Shown one piece after another: positions 1 through 12,299 of a stretch of DNA of 64,000 bases. This stretch comes from Halicephalobus mephisto. Lineage: Eukaryota > Nematoda > Chromadorea > Rhabditida > Panagrolaimidae. The position numbers and the translations under genes are program-made. The notes under the pieces are model-generated. The model made no database searches. It had not been told where the DNA came from and saw only the letters and a program-made list of their open reading frames with translations. Positions within the stretch are counted from its first letter, which is position 1; each line of letters begins with the position of its first letter. Location: the NCBI GenBank assembly GCA_009193035.1, contig SWDT01000166.1, forward strand, positions 1 through 64,000, given 5' to 3'.

Positions 1-2370
1 TTTTCAATATTCTGAAAATAATAATTTAAATAAAAATAGTTTTTTAAGTGTTAAATTTTGAAAGATTTTAGAAATTTAATTTTCAAAGTGCATTTTTCAT
101 AAATAAGATTTTTGAAATCTTTGTTAAAATTGATATTTGCGGATTATTTTTTACAAAAAATCATTTCAATTTGCTTTTATAAATCCTCCAGATTGTAAAA
201 TCTATTTTTTTTAATATTTTAATTTTAGTTTGTTTTATGTAAAAAATCTTTTTATATTTTTTTATTTAAAAACATTGGTCTTTTTAATTGAAGAAAAAAT
301 CGAGATTCAGACGCAATGGGATTTTAAAAAAAGTCGTCTTGCAACTGGTCATTTTTTTGGAAATTTCTTAATCTGTTCTACCAAGCTTGTTCCGCGATTT
401 GTGTTTCAGTTAATTCTTAATTCAGCACGTAAACATCTCGAAAAAGAACGAATTAAAGTTCATTCAAAAACCATTAAAGTTTAAAATGAACTTTTCCGTA
501 ATTAATTGACTTACGAAACAGAGGCAATAGGTTTGACATAATTATACGGATGCGTTTTTGCTTAGCTAATGTTGTGCAGAATTGCTTTGAATAGATGATT
601 CCAGGTTGCTAAAGAGTGTTTCCTATATTGATAATACAGTTGTTTAAATCTGAAATTTACTGGGAGTCATAGGTACCACCAAAAACTTGTTTGAACTGAT
701 TCGCCAATCTATATAAAGTATGCCCAGAAATCGTCACACAAATGATTTTTATCAGTAATTTCTTCTTCCATTCCAGTCACTATCCAAAGTAGGGGAGTTT
801 AGAGACCCTGAGGGCATGTGGGTAGCGGTCAAACCATTGTGAACACACGCCATCCCGTTCGATCTGGCCAGTTGAACACGATAGGGCTGGGCTAGTACTT
901 GGATCGGAGACGTCCTGGGAATCCTCAGTGCTGCTACCTTTTTCTCAAAACTAACTTTTTAACAATTACCAACCAATTTATATTTTAAGCGCCAATAATA
1001 TTCGTTCCAAGACTCCCTAAAATAGTGAATAATGAATGAATATTCTCACTCTTCTTAGTGCTACTTTTTTAAAACTTTTTAAAGTGTTTTTTGTTTATTA
1101 TTTATCCTCCTTTTTTAATTTTCCTCAGTGATCGCACTCTAGATATTTCCAGAAGTACAAAAGATCCGTTATCTATAAATCGCATCGTTGAAAATTGCAA
1201 CAAGTTGAGTTTATAATTCCCTTTGGTTTTTTCCAATAAAAGAATAAATTTAGCGTTAATCACAAGAAGATTGGTATTTTCAGAATGTTGGACGATCTTA
1301 GTTGAGAGTAAAAATGTAATACTTGAAATCAGAAAGCTGTTTAAAGCCTTTGCTGCCAGCTTAAAAATATAATCGATAGATCTTGATTCAAATACTGACG
1401 ACAAAGTATTTCTATATCTGTATAGCAATCATCAACAAGTTTTCTACCTCGACGTTATACGCAAGTGTTTGAAATTATTATATCACATTCGTAGGCACGT
1501 AAGAAATTCTTCGTAGATTTACTATCATGAAGATAATCAATATAAATAGCTTTATCCTTATAGGATTCAATGAAACTAATAAAAATCCCAAAATCGTCAC
1601 TAATCTTTTTAATTCTGGTGATATTTTTGCGAATTTTATTGTGGACTTGTTTGAATTCTACTTTTGAAGATTTCACATTTGAGTTTTGGCTTCTTGTTGG
1701 AAAATGAATAGTGATAGAAATCATTAAGATACTGTAGCAAGGCAACGTATCGGTACACATGTCCAATGTCGCAGAATATCTTCTAGGAATTAATCAAAGT
1801 GCAATATTTCTAGTTTACAAATATCAATGTCGTAATTGTTTTTGTCATTACAGTAATGGATTCTCAGAAATTCAGTCATGTCTAGATCCTTGGATCAGGA
1901 GATTCTAGGATAAAGGAGAAAAAATCATCTAGCTGTTGCTTTTAAGGTAGGTATTTCTAATTTTTTATTATTTTGTATTGAGATTAGGAGCTCCTTCATA
2001 AAACACACCAAATATTAAATTCTATTCCTATTCACCTGGTGTATTTGTTCCGCATGGACTGACTTCCTTATGAGTATTTAAAGTAAATTCAAGCACCTTA
2101 TTCATTATCTTAGAAATTTAATTAAATATTGCCGTTTTTAATTTTTGTCATTTTCCAGAAACAGGAAGTTCACTTGTCCAAAAGAATAATTGGGAAGTTT
2201 TTTGCAACAAAATTACAGTATTTTCTAGAGACATTGTTGTGTGTGAATTGCAATAGTCCAATTGAGAATTATAAAATGCACAACAATATCTGCTTTGTAG
2301 TTTTAAACAGGATAAAGTAAAATAATTTTAATATCTTCCTGAAATTTCATCAAGAAAATGTCATTTGAAA
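1..2370. other. Gene-poor AT-rich left end
   Basis: Apart from the 5S-like copy at 821-938 I see no convincing gene here. Two open frames on the minus strand (about 1455-1766 and 1102-1428) lie end to end and could be remnants of one decayed gene. They have no recognisable motif and no clean splice pair, so I do not call them. Confidence 0.5.
821..938 (+). rRNA. 5S rRNA-like gene, copy 1
   Basis: A 118-nt sequence with the 5S internal control region (GCCATCCCGTTCGATCTGG, then TAGTACTTGGATCGGAGAC) followed by a T5 Pol III terminator. Helix I is intact: 5' GGTAGCGGT pairs with the 3' end CTGCTACC region. It is preceded by a roughly 45-base leader (CACTATCCAAAG...GGGCATGTG) that most other copies share. 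It may be a functional 5S gene or a 5S-derived repeat; the sequence alone cannot decide. Confidence 0.75.
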
Positions 2371-2549
2371 TACAGCAGAACTTGGATATAAGATACCCCT
2401 GCATAACATATCTTATGTCATAGCATACGGTATGAGTGAGTGAACTTGGTTAATCTGCCTTCAAATTTACCTCCGCTATGATATATCCTTTCTTATAACA
2501 TATGCTTTGCTCGGTTCCAAGAGGTATCTTATATCCAAGTTCGACTGTA
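2371..2549. mobile_element. pogo/Tc-like MITE
   Basis: A 179-bp non-coding element bounded by inverted TACAG...CTTGGATATAAGATACC and GGTATCTTATATCCAAG...CTGTA, with TA at both ends as expected for a TA target duplication. The termini resemble those of pogo/mariner-type elements. No transposase is present. Confidence 0.65.
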
Positions 2550-2744
2550 TAGACATGTAATTGAGATCTTAAATTACAAGTGTTATTTATTTTGAGTTCA
2601 CTTTGGAATAGGTTTAAGAAAAAATTTGCCAAAGTTAAAATTAAACAACGAAAAATGAACACAAAAAAATCTATAAGATTTTTCGAAAAGATACGGATTA
2701 CCTTTGTATTTTCCCACAGTTGACATAGAATACATCCGTACACA

Positions 2745-3215
2745 AATAATGAGATATGGTATGTAATGTATGGATATATTAAAACAACTCTAATGTACTA
2801 GGTATATTATATTTAGTATATCGATACATTGAATATAATGGACTGATACAGTAAGTCTGATTTATGTACTGATACATTAAGGCTATTTTTGTTTGAAAAA
2901 AACTTTGAAAGTTAACTATTCACAAAAAATGACACATGTTATATAACGTATGGATACATTAAAGTAGCTCTGATGTGTCGGATACATTGAATATAATGCA
3001 CTGATACAGTAAGTCTGATTTATGTACTGATACATTAAGGCTATTTTTGTTTGAAAAAAACTTTGAAAGTTAACTATTCACAAAAAATGACACATGTTAT
3101 ATAACGTATGGATACATTAAAGTAGCTCTGATGTGTCGGATACAATGAATATAATGGACTGATACAGTAAGTCTGATTTATGTACTGATACATTAGAGTT
3201 ATTTTTTGTTTTTAT
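2745..3215. repeat. 158-bp tandem repeat, about 3 copies
   Basis: The motif CTGATACAGTAAGTCTG recurs at 2843, 3001 and 3159, giving a constant 158-bp period. The last copies are nearly identical over their length. The unit contains GATACATTGAATATAAT, which also occurs in the 92-bp array at 42.6-43.1 kb. Confidence 0.85.
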
Positions 3216-3317
3216 ATCTATTCTTCTTTTTCATCAATTTTTTATTTTTACAGACAAATATTACTTAACAATGTCGTGATTCTGAAGCACTACTTTACTT
3301 TACAATTTAATGAACAA

Positions 3318-4782
3318 TCATTTTTTCGAAGGTCTTAAGGTAACTTTTACTATATTTGTGAATTGCCGTTGTGAAGTCTGATAACCTGGAGAAACCACAG
3401 AAGGTAATGTTTTTCTAGTGTATTTGGATTTTACTGGTTGATGGCTTTTGTTTGTACTGCTATTCTTAGACAGTAATAATTTTCTTTGTTTGATAATTTC
3501 GGTCACAGTCTGTTTGACTCTGTTGTTGGAGCTAAACATCACAATTGTGTTCACAGCCGGGTTTATCATTCCACAAGTGTTTGTTAATAACACCCCAGTT
3601 AGGGTTGTTCCGAAGCTATACGGTACCATAAAGAAGAAAAAAGCAGAAAACCACTGGAAAAGACAAATAATGATGAATTGAATCACCTAAATTAAGGATT
3701 ACTGTAGGAATTTTTCGTCAAAATATTACCAATTTAAAATTCTGGATTCCTTTTTTGTTGCCCGAATTGTGCATTAATCCGATTTTTATAACCTTCCCAA
3801 TGATGGCGATGTAGCAGATAAACATGCCCCCAGGAGCCGCTTGCCCGAGAACGAACATGAATTGGATGAGGAACGGCTTCATCGGAGCCTCGCAGTCTTC
3901 ACAAACTGTGATATATTGGAAAGTGGAAGGATTAAATCTAAAAATACAAAAATAATATTATTTAAATTTGAATTTGAAATTCCGAGTCCAATGAAAAAAA
4001 ATATTTTTTTCGAAATGTAAAAATTTCTAAATTAATAATTTTAATTTTTTGCAACAAAATTTTTTCGAAATGAATTTTAATTTTTTGAAAATATTTCACT
4101 TTTATCACAAATCAGGAAGAAAATTTTCGGTTTTTTGCGAAAATATAACGAAATTATCATTTTTCATTTTTATACATGGATTTCGGACGTCATTAGTCTA
4201 TTCACGGTCGATTTTCTTTAAATAAATCTGTTAACGAACTTACTTCTTGTAGCACCCTCCAGCGGCATTGATACCAACCATGAATAATCCGAAAATCCAA
4301 GGAAAAATCAAAATCGGAATTTTTTTCTTACTGGCTTCTCTGTGGACATCTGGAGCGAAAAAAATCAAAACCCTCTCTAAAGTCATTTCACAAATAGCAG
4401 CTAATTCGGAATAGTATCCGATAGTGTTTATGGAAGTCAGTATCTTCAACATTGTTTCTGAATAAAATCGACAAGCATTCATGCACGGTAAAAATACGAA
4501 GACATTGCAGCTCAGATAGAACACAGCTGCACTTGAATGGATCACTATTAAGTAATATACAGTAACTTCTGAAGATGACCGGTATTTTCTGATTATATTC
4601 CACAAGCAAAGTAGTAACAATAAATTTAGTACTATTCCATTGGTCGTAAAAACACAATAAATAATAAAATGCAAAACACGGTCCTGAGGGGAAATTTCCA
4701 AAGTAGGGCTTCTGGAGCACGGTGGGGTTACGGTTGTAGTTTGGTTCAGGAGAGATTCTGTGGATGTTTCAGTGGAGTTCAT
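3318..4782 (-). CDS. Seven-transmembrane serpentine receptor
   Basis: Exons on the minus strand are 4782-4244, 3937-3730 and 3686-3318, giving 371 aa; both introns are GT-AG and the frame closes. Hydrophobic segments fit seven membrane helices: TM1 near LHFIIYCVFTTNGIVLNLLL, TM2-3 around the VYYLIVIHSS and YYSELAAICE stretches, TM4 ILIFPWIFGLFMVGI, TM5 FICYIAIIGKVIK, TM6 FIIICLFQWFSAFFFF, TM7 CGMINPAVNTIVM. LERVLIFF stands where rhodopsin-type receptors have E/DRY, and NPAVN resembles NPxxY. The N-terminus is Ser/Thr/Asn rich with NxT/S glycosylation motifs (NST, NQT). This is the layout of nematode chemosensory or peptide GPCRs; I cannot name the class or ligand. Confidence 0.85.
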
Positions 4783-5139
4783 CTTAGAGTAGAAAACAGC
4801 CGCAGTTCATTAAAGTCAACTCAGATGGAAAAACGGACTTTGGTCAAATAGATGTAATTTAGAAACACCTAAAACGAAATTTTTTTAAGGAAAGAATTTC
4901 TTGGAAGTTTATCGTAATGATGAAAAAGCATATGGTTAGGGTGTATATGAAAGAAATTGAAAAGGTGGAAGTTTCCTATGGGCAAAAGATTAATCTTGGA
5001 ATATATAATATACGGTAAAAATTACATCATCCAACGTGCTTGAATGTTTGGCAAAAGTTAAAACTTATGTTTTAATTAAAATTAAAAAATCCCAACATCT
5101 GCTAAATTCAATTATAATTTTTCAAAGTCATTCAAATTA

Positions 5140-5430
5140 AAGATTTCGGAAAATTTGTGTTAAAACAATTTCGGAAAATTTCTGTTAAAACAATTTCGGA
5201 AAATTTATGTTGAAACAATTTCGGAAAATTCTTGTTAAGACAATTTCGGGAAATTCTTGTTAAGACAATTTTGGAAAATCTGTGTAGAAACAATTTCGGA
5301 AAATTTGTGTTAAGATAATTTCGGAAAATTTTTGTTAAAACAATTTCGGAAAATTTATGTTGAAACAATTTTGGAAAATTTTTGTTGAAACAATTTTGGA
5401 AAATTTGTACTAAAACAATTTTGAAACAAT
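5140..5430. repeat. 25-bp minisatellite
   Basis: About eleven tandem copies of a unit containing CAATTTCGGAAAATT, alternating GTTAAAACA and GTTGAAACA. It creates a long open frame on the minus strand that is a repeat artefact, not a gene. Confidence 0.85.
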
Positions 5431-5904
5431 CTTTAGTTCTAATTATCAAAAAAAATAAATATTTAAATCTGTAGTATAGAGAATTAAGGTTTAAAGTTCT
5501 GAACACAATTAAAATCAGTGGGATTTCGACGGTAAAAAGCTTAACGAAAATGGATATAGAAATCAATTATGCTCAACAACAAAATACTTTTTTTCTGGTT
5601 TTAGAAAAAAGTTAAATTTTTAAATTTTTCGTTTATTTCGATTTTTTTAAATTACAATTTTTTTATTTCTTTCAGTTTTTGATGACTTAGGAAATTTCTT
5701 CTTAAAATAAATGAAACGACTTCCTTAGATACGGTTTTTTTAATAAATTGATAGAAAATTAAATAAGATTCTACGGTTTTTCAGTTTATTGAATGATCTT
5801 AGAACATTGAAGAAATCCATAAATTAAAAATCCTAAAGTCTTCGATTTCAACAAAAAAGTTCTAGAAATTTGTGAAGAACTTTTATAAAGTTTATGATGA
5901 ATAT

Positions 5905-6125
5905 TGTTGGGTCGAGTACCATCTATTTAAGTGCAATTCGCACAGCGTTGGTCCCAGAGGAAAGTACCCTGAAGATTAACGAGATATTTACAATTGTGTG
6001 TTGAGGGAATTTAAGGAGATTGTGCAATATTTTATTAAAGTTATTTTTATATCTCGTGCCTCAAGTTCTATAAAGTTATCTTATATACTTCTCATCTACA
6101 CGCGGATCAGGAATCCCTAACCACG
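5905..6125. mobile_element. LTR-like dispersed repeat, related to 35843-36064
   Basis: Starts TGTTGGGTCGAG and shares blocks in the same order with the copy at 35843-36064: GGTCCC, ACCCTGAAGAT, TATCTCGTG, TCTACAC, CGGATC. No clear target duplication is seen at this copy, so its ends are approximate. Confidence 0.5.
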
Positions 6126-6689
6126 ATCCAATAAATATCTATGTAAATTTCCGGATGAGCTGAACTTATTTTTTTGCATCTATTTCAAAACAACATTGAC
6201 CAAAATTCAATTACATTTCTTATTTTTTTAGAAAACCATAACATTACCGTAGTTACAATAGCTATATAGGTTTTTAAGATATCTAAAAATACTTTTCTAA
6301 AAATTTTGGAAAATAGAATTTTTAAAATGATTTTCAACTTCAAATTTGTTTAATTTTTTTGTGCTAATTCACCTAATTTGAAAAAAATTCAATAATTTTA
6401 TCTGTGATTTTTCGGAAAGTGGAATATATCACCGTTAAGTAATCGACGATTAGCGAATTTAAGTTTAACTTTTATTTCCTCGTAACAAGTACCGTATCTA
6501 CACCAATTCCGTTGCATGTTCTCCCCCATTGCGTGTCTGTATTTATAATTTTATTCTGACCGGGAACATATTTTCTGAACATTATGCTTGTTCATTGTCT
6601 AAAATACAAATCTGTTTTTGTTTAGAATTCGACGTCAAAATCAAAATAAACTTTGCAATTTGCACATAACGCTCAAGCAGATCAGTGTT

Positions 6690-6925
6690 CCGTATGATCG
6701 AAGTTAACAGTTACAGTTCGAAATCGAAGTTTAATATCGAAGCTAACAATTACAGGTCGAAGTCAAAGGTTGACTGTTACAGTTCGAAGTCAAAGCTGAA
6801 AGTTACAGGTCGAAATTGAAACTGACAGTTACAGTTTGAAGTCAAAGCTGAAAGTTACAGGTCGAAGTCAAAGGTTGACTGTTACAGTTCAATATCGAAG
6901 CTGACAGTTAGAGTTCGAGATTGGA
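6690..6925. repeat. Minisatellite rich in AGTTACAG
   Basis: Degenerate tandem repeats of about 20 and 40 bp built on CGAAGTC, AAGCTGA and AGTTACAG(T/G)TCGAA. No coding potential seen. Confidence 0.7.
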
Positions 6926-7804
6926 ATTTGAATTTTTTTGTTAATACACGATTTATGGATTATGTTGTGATTCGAAAAATCTGATATCAATTTAGGTAAA
7001 ACTAACTTTTGAAATAAAACAATTCATAAATGTTAGTCTAACGCGAAAAGTTGGAATTTCGATCTTGAACGCTGATCTTCAACTTTGATAATACAGAACA
7101 CAGATTAGGTTGAGGTTAATTTTTAATTTTAATCTTACATTTTTAAAATCACTATAATCTACTACTTTTGCAAAAAGGAACTTTTTAATCTTTAAAATTA
7201 TCTCATCAGCTTAATTAAAACTAAATTGATATATGCAGTTGAATTTTAAAACCTCCAATAATCCCAAATCTAATTTCTTACTAAATGAAATTAGACATAG
7301 TACAACCATGGCATTCACCAATTAAATTATGTTACTGTATGTAATCTGTAAACAAAGTATACTTGACAAAAAATGCTTTTTTAAACCTCAAATTATCCAA
7401 ATTTTCTCAATTTTGAATCAAAATTTTATTTTATTTCGAAATAGATCTTCCATGACGTGGACGTTGATATCCGTAATTTAGAAAATCAACGATGGAGTAG
7501 TTAAATGACGTTCGATGTCCACGGAATATCCTATATTTTCTAAAACAAGTTTTGCTTTTTTGCTATCTCATCGGAAATCAAGGTTGCACAATGGTAATCA
7601 AAAAACCAAAGTTGCATTTTGAAGAAAAATAGAAAAAACAGGGATCAGTAATGAATCAAGTATCTCCAATGAAAATTACCTTTTGAGATGAATTATGTCA
7701 AATCCAAAATCTAATTTTATAAAGAGAAATAATCCAAAAAACCTATATATCCTGGTTCCCATTTTTCCATTTACGATTACGTTCAGAAAACTCGATCGAA
7801 TTCC

Positions 7805-8235
7805 TAATTAAAGCGCAAATGCATCTGATTAAGAAGGAATTATTAAAATAAAACATAAAAATGCAATTTTAAAATAATCGAAAACCATGAAGAACCAAAG
7901 TACTCATATTTTTAAACTTTCGATATATGAAAGTTAATAACTACCTAATTATTATGTCACAAAAAGATACAACTGCGCCTAATTAAGAAGGAATTATTAA
8001 AATTAAAACAAAAATGTAATTTTAAAATAATCGAAAACCATGAAGAACCAAAGTACTCATATTTTTAAACTTTCGATATATGAAAGTTAATAACTACCTA
8101 ATTATTATGTCACAAAAAGATACAACTACACCTAATTAAGAAGGAATTATTAAAATAAAACATAAAAATGCAATTTTAAAATAATCGAAAACTATGAAGA
8201 ATCAAAGTACTCATATTTTCTAAATTTTCGATATA
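7805..8235. repeat. 153-154 bp tandem repeat, three copies
   Basis: CATGAAGAACCAAAGTACTC recurs at about 7886, 8039 and (as CTATGAAGAATC) 8193. The second copy is almost identical to the first; the third ends earlier. The 4.8-9.0 kb interval otherwise shows no gene. Confidence 0.85.
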
Positions 8236-9042
8236 GTTTCTCGACTCTATTCAATTTCTTCATCACGGAAGTGCATTTACCCAAAATAGAAAGCGGATTC
8301 TGAATAGATCTCCATTAGGTTATAAAATAAGATGTGTTTTACAGTAAAAAACTGAATTTAAAAATAACTTTCTTTGAGTGTTTCCGACATTACCGTTATT
8401 CAACAAATTCAACTTTTCATGAATAATTATGAAAAGGTCTTTATTTAGTATTTCTCAATGTCATTACGTTGAATTCCAAAAATGTCTTTTTCAAAAAGTT
8501 TACTCGACGAAATTTTCGTAACAACATGAGATTGAATCTATTTTCCTCGTCGAGATTACAAGACACAATTGATGTAATTTTTGGTTGAATTATGCTTCTG
8601 TATTTTTTATTTTAAAATAAATCATTTAGAATCTGATAGAGACTTTAGAATTATTGAGAATTTAGGTTTCCATACGTTTTTCGAAATTGACATTGAGAAA
8701 GTTTCATAATCATGTATATTTATAATCCTTATAGTATGCTTAAAATGGAATGGCACAGTAGTTGGATAAACTGTTAGTGGAAAAATTCAGAAATTAGACT
8801 TCTATCTATGTCCGTTCCTCGCAGAAATAGCATTCAGGTGAACGTACTCACATAATGACACCAATCAAGAGTTGATCAAAAATCTCCCAAAATCCTAACT
8901 TCCTTGACATCTTGAAACTCCAAAAATTCAAATAGTTACAAATAGTTACAAATAAAGAATTTATTTTCAAAGAATTGTTATCATATTAAATTTGCTTTGA
9001 AGAATAAGTTAATAAGGGAAGAAAATAAATAAGCAATTATTA

Positions 9043-9824
9043 TCAAGATGGTGCTGCAAAAATGCAGCGTACGGAAGTAACTACTATTATCATACTGTCT
9101 TGAGTGAATTCCCATACTCCATTATTGCATATCAATACCGTCATAACCTCTCCACCAGTAACGTCTGATGGACCTCCTATTCCATCATTGAACTCCATGA
9201 AATTTACTCCTCCCGCAACAGGAACTGGGCATGTTACTGTTAATGTCGTAGATCCGTCAGGATTCGTAACCGGGCCTGTACTCTCTGGAGTAGTTACCCC
9301 AGGAACAAGTTCAACATCAGCAGTGCATGTCGGAGTAATTATAAACAAATTACAATTGACTTCAGTGATTGCCATAGAAACCCTGTTTAGAGTAAAGATC
9401 CACTCGCCATCCATACAAACAAAGTCGGCGGTGATAGTGGAGACAGATTCAGTCGTGAGACCAGTTATTCCGTCTTGGAACTAAAGGAGCAGTGATTAGC
9501 TAATAGAAAACTTCTTTGACTTTACCGTCATAAAAGTATTTGCATTGGATATATCACTAATCTCACATGTGGCCGTTATAGTCATGGTACCATCATCTTA
9601 AGTCATTATATCACTTAATGTTGGAGTCACAGTACTCTCACTTGCCTCGCCTAAGGTAATCTGATTGGCACTGCATGTTGGACTATCTAAAAGTCAGGAA
9701 TAGTTATCGAAAATTGCATTAATTAGTTCGAAATCCTTCACCTGTAACAGTGACCGTTCCTCCACCACCACCACTGGTCCTCGTGCATCTTTCAACAAAG
9801 GTGCTACAGAATACAGCAATAAAA
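9043..9824 (-). pseudogene. Secreted tandem C6-domain protein, interrupted by a stop
   Basis: Minus-strand exons 9824-9742, 9686-9526 and 9480-9043 join in frame by GT-AG introns. The first begins FIAVFCSTF and passes through a Gly-rich linker (TRTSGGGGGTVTVT). Two homologous repeats follow, each with Cys, then TxTxTC, then FM(T/E)F(Q/N)DG, a late Cys-x3-W and a final Cys: the pattern of the nematode C6 domain (Pfam C6 family, extracellular, function unknown). In repeat 1 an in-frame TAA at 9598-9600 replaces a residue just before DDGT. No initiator Met or complete signal peptide was found upstream. It is either a recently inactivated gene or carries a sequence error; the downstream part is still fully open. 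Confidence 0.65.
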
Positions 9825-10501
9825 CTGTCTCAAGAAAAGAACGAATTTGATTTTCAAAACTACCTATTTCTAACAGATTTTGAAAATTCTTTTATATGAT
9901 CTTTATTGAAAGGATACTTCAAATCCTTTGAAGAGAAATTTTATTATCTAACCCAATTCCTGGAAATTTATTGTGACCGTGGATTGACAAAACGATCCTA
10001 TATTTAGCGCATTTAATTAAAGTTATTTTACTAAAAAATAACAAAGTAATGAATATAAATGGATTCTAATGAAAGTCATCCAATTGCTATGGCACTTAGT
10101 AAAAAAGTTATATTTGAATTTGTCTAAAAGTACTTTTATATGAAAGAAATGTAGTATAGAAACACTAACACATAGTCTGAATTTGTATTTATTGCCATAA
10201 TTTCGGAGTTTCGTAGTAAATAATATGAACACTGATAAACTAGTCCATCAACTGCCTCATTGATCACTTGCAACAAGGTATCAGGATTGGTAGAAAAGTT
10301 CTAATGTATCTTGATGTAAATATTACTGGAAACTTTTTTGACATTCGAATTTATAATAATCATTGCAAAACTAATATCATATATCATTGGAATCTGAATT
10401 CAGTAATTATTATTTCGTTGTTTTTAAAATTCCTATGAAAACCAACCTTGTATTTTTAAAGGGAGATTTTAAATTGTAAAGTTTTAAATAGATTTGTATA
10501 T

Positions 10502-10711
10502 TCAAAAATTAACTGATCTGATAAAAGTTTCCTTCATAATTCTATCCAGAGAGAAAAATGGAGAAATTACGTGTGCTCCAAAAATACTATTGTGTTTCCA
10601 AGGTGATGGAAGTAGAAATTTATTTTCTGCAATAGCAATTTGAGTACATTCCATAATCCATTTTCCTCTATGTTCAGTTGTTACTCGTTTTAAATCCTTT
10701 ATTTGTTTCAT
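10502..10711 (-). other. Short ORF, possible inverted N-terminal fragment of the adjacent gene
   Basis: A 69-codon frame whose ATG (10711-10709) lies 6 bp from the ATG of the next gene on the other strand. The peptide contains IAIAENKFLLPS, then IFGAHV, then FFSLDRIM. In spacing this resembles the start of an Hsp70 ATPase domain (TPS, then LIGDAA, then FDAKRLIG). This is a weak visual match. No flanking exons are evident. Confidence 0.2.
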
Positions 10712-10717
10712 TTAATC

Positions 10718-12292
10718 ATGTATATTTGTGTGTTTAATGATAAAGAATTTATTTGTAGAGTTTACGATTCATTTACTGGTAATTTTGTTGAAAATATTTT
10801 ATTTTCTGTAGATACCAGCATCGAAATCAGAGTATATATGTTGCTTGATATTTTATCCAGAATGTATGGTTCTCAAAATATAAAGATGGTCATAATAATT
10901 CCCTGTAAATTAATTTTGGAAAAAATGATAGATTACAATAAGTGGATAGTTAAGACTTCAATATTGGCATTAAGATTTAAACTGAAGATCTACATTTACG
11001 ATCCTGTAGATTATATGTTTACTGGAATTCTTCAGATCCTCAAGAAACTGGGAAAAAATTATTGTGTCCACGACAAGATTCTCTATATTGATGGGATATA
11101 TGCTCCTACGCTAGATATAAATATGTTTGTCTTGCAGAAAAAAGATATTGGATGGAATATCGTTACTGAATGCCAAAATATCAAACACATTAAAAACGGT
11201 TTAAATGAGATAAATGTCGAGATATGCAATATAAAGTCAGTCGTATGTGCTCTGAATTTAATTGACAAAAAATATATGGCAATAATTAAATCCATATTCC
11301 CTAATGATATGGTCTTTGATATACCCAATATACATTTAAAACCTATTTCTGATTATCTAGCTAAAATTTACGGAAATGAAAATTTTACTGAATACGACTG
11401 TCTTGTTTGTCCAGTTAGTAGATGCAAATTAGAAGTTCGTGTTGGATGCAAAGTCATTCCTCTACCAATTCAATACAAGCGTCAACCTTGTACGATAACG
11501 CAGAAAATTCACCTTACCAAAAAAACTGACAAGTTAGAAGTAAGTTCCCTATCAATGAAAAACATAATATATATGCTGATTCAGATTTGGAGAGATACTT
11601 TGAGGAATGGTTGGAGTTTATTCTTTAGCCTGAATGTCAAAGGAATTCAACAAGATATTCTCTTGAAAATCAGTTTTAATGAGAGCAAAATGTGTAAAAT
11701 CAAAGTAATGAAGGACAATGAGGATCGAGATATCATCAAGGAAACTGTAAATTTCGATATATTTCCTGATTCAAATCCCAGAATCCTCATTGACAGGAAT
11801 ACTGCTACTGTTTCTTATTGGAACCAAGGGTTATTATTTGATATAACTGACGGGGAGACTAAGAAGATCCCTATGGCCATCAACTTTGGGAAGCAAGTTC
11901 CTATTATCGGTACAAACGCTCTAAAGGAAGATAAATTTAAGGTCCCATTTGTCATCTCAAGACTTTTGGAGGAAAATGCCCTCGAAAGAGAGGCTGAAAC
12001 TAATCCCAAGATTCAACAAGACATTGATGGGACATGGAAGCTCATTGTTCCGACTCTATACGGTCCTAGAAAGACAACATCGGAAATGTTATTTGCGATT
12101 TTTCTCAAATATTTCGTAAATCTAATCGAAAAGAAGACTTCCGAAACTGTCACTGAATTAAATCTTCATGTGAAATTTGATTTGAAAGAAAAAATTCCAA
12201 TTCAACTTTCAGATTCCTCCTGTATTAACAAAAGCGGTAAATTGATAAACGTGAAAATCAATTTAATCAAAGATCTTTGGAGTTTCATATAA
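10718..12292 (+). CDS. Single-exon diverged protein, possible Hsp70-fold relic
   Basis: An uninterrupted 524-aa frame from ATG 10718; an AATAAA polyadenylation signal overlaps the stop (12291-12296). I do not recognise a confident family. Two stretches look Hsp70-like by eye. Residues about 45-105 (YMLLDILSRMYG, VIIIPCKL, then IYIYDP) follow the order KMKE..YLG, VITVPAYF, IINEP. Residues about 360-500 (ILIDRNTATVSYWNQG, IPMAINF, PIIGTNALKE, IQQDIDGTWKLIV) follow IDLGTT, TPSYVAF, LIGDAAKNQ and the DM-WPF region. If so, the phosphate-binding GTT is lost (RNTA), so ATPase activity is unlikely. The lack of introns, unlike its neighbours, suggests retrocopying or intron loss. Confidence 0.55.
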   Translation: MYICVFNDKEFICRVYDSFTGNFVENILFSVDTSIEIRVYMLLDILSRMYGSQNIKMVIIIPCKLILEKMIDYNKWIVKTSILALRFKLKIYIYDPVDYMFTGILQILKKLGKNYCVHDKILYIDGIYAPTLDINMFVLQKKDIGWNIVTECQNIKHIKNGLNEINVEICNIKSVVCALNLIDKKYMAIIKSIFPNDMVFDIPNIHLKPISDYLAKIYGNENFTEYDCLVCPVSRCKLEVRVGCKVIPLPIQYKRQPCTITQKIHLTKKTDKLEVSSLSMKNIIYMLIQIWRDTLRNGWSLFFSLNVKGIQQDILLKISFNESKMCKIKVMKDNEDRDIIKETVNFDIFPDSNPRILIDRNTATVSYWNQGLLFDITDGETKKIPMAINFGKQVPIIGTNALKEDKFKVPFVISRLLEENALEREAETNPKIQQDIDGTWKLIVPTLYGPRKTTSEMLFAIFLKYFVNLIEKKTSETVTELNLHVKFDLKEKIPIQLSDSSCINKSGKLINVKINLIKDLWSFI

Positions 12293-12299
12293 TAAACTA

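Noticed and set aside
1102..1766. Two minus-strand ORFs end to end
   Set aside because: Possibly a decayed gene, but no domain, no convincing splice pair and no start context.
5132..5566. 144-codon minus-strand ORF with repeated NFPKLF motifs
   Set aside because: It is the translation of a 25-bp minisatellite and has no gene structure.
9104..9484. 126-codon plus-strand ORF
   Set aside because: Shadow of the C6-domain exon on the other strand.
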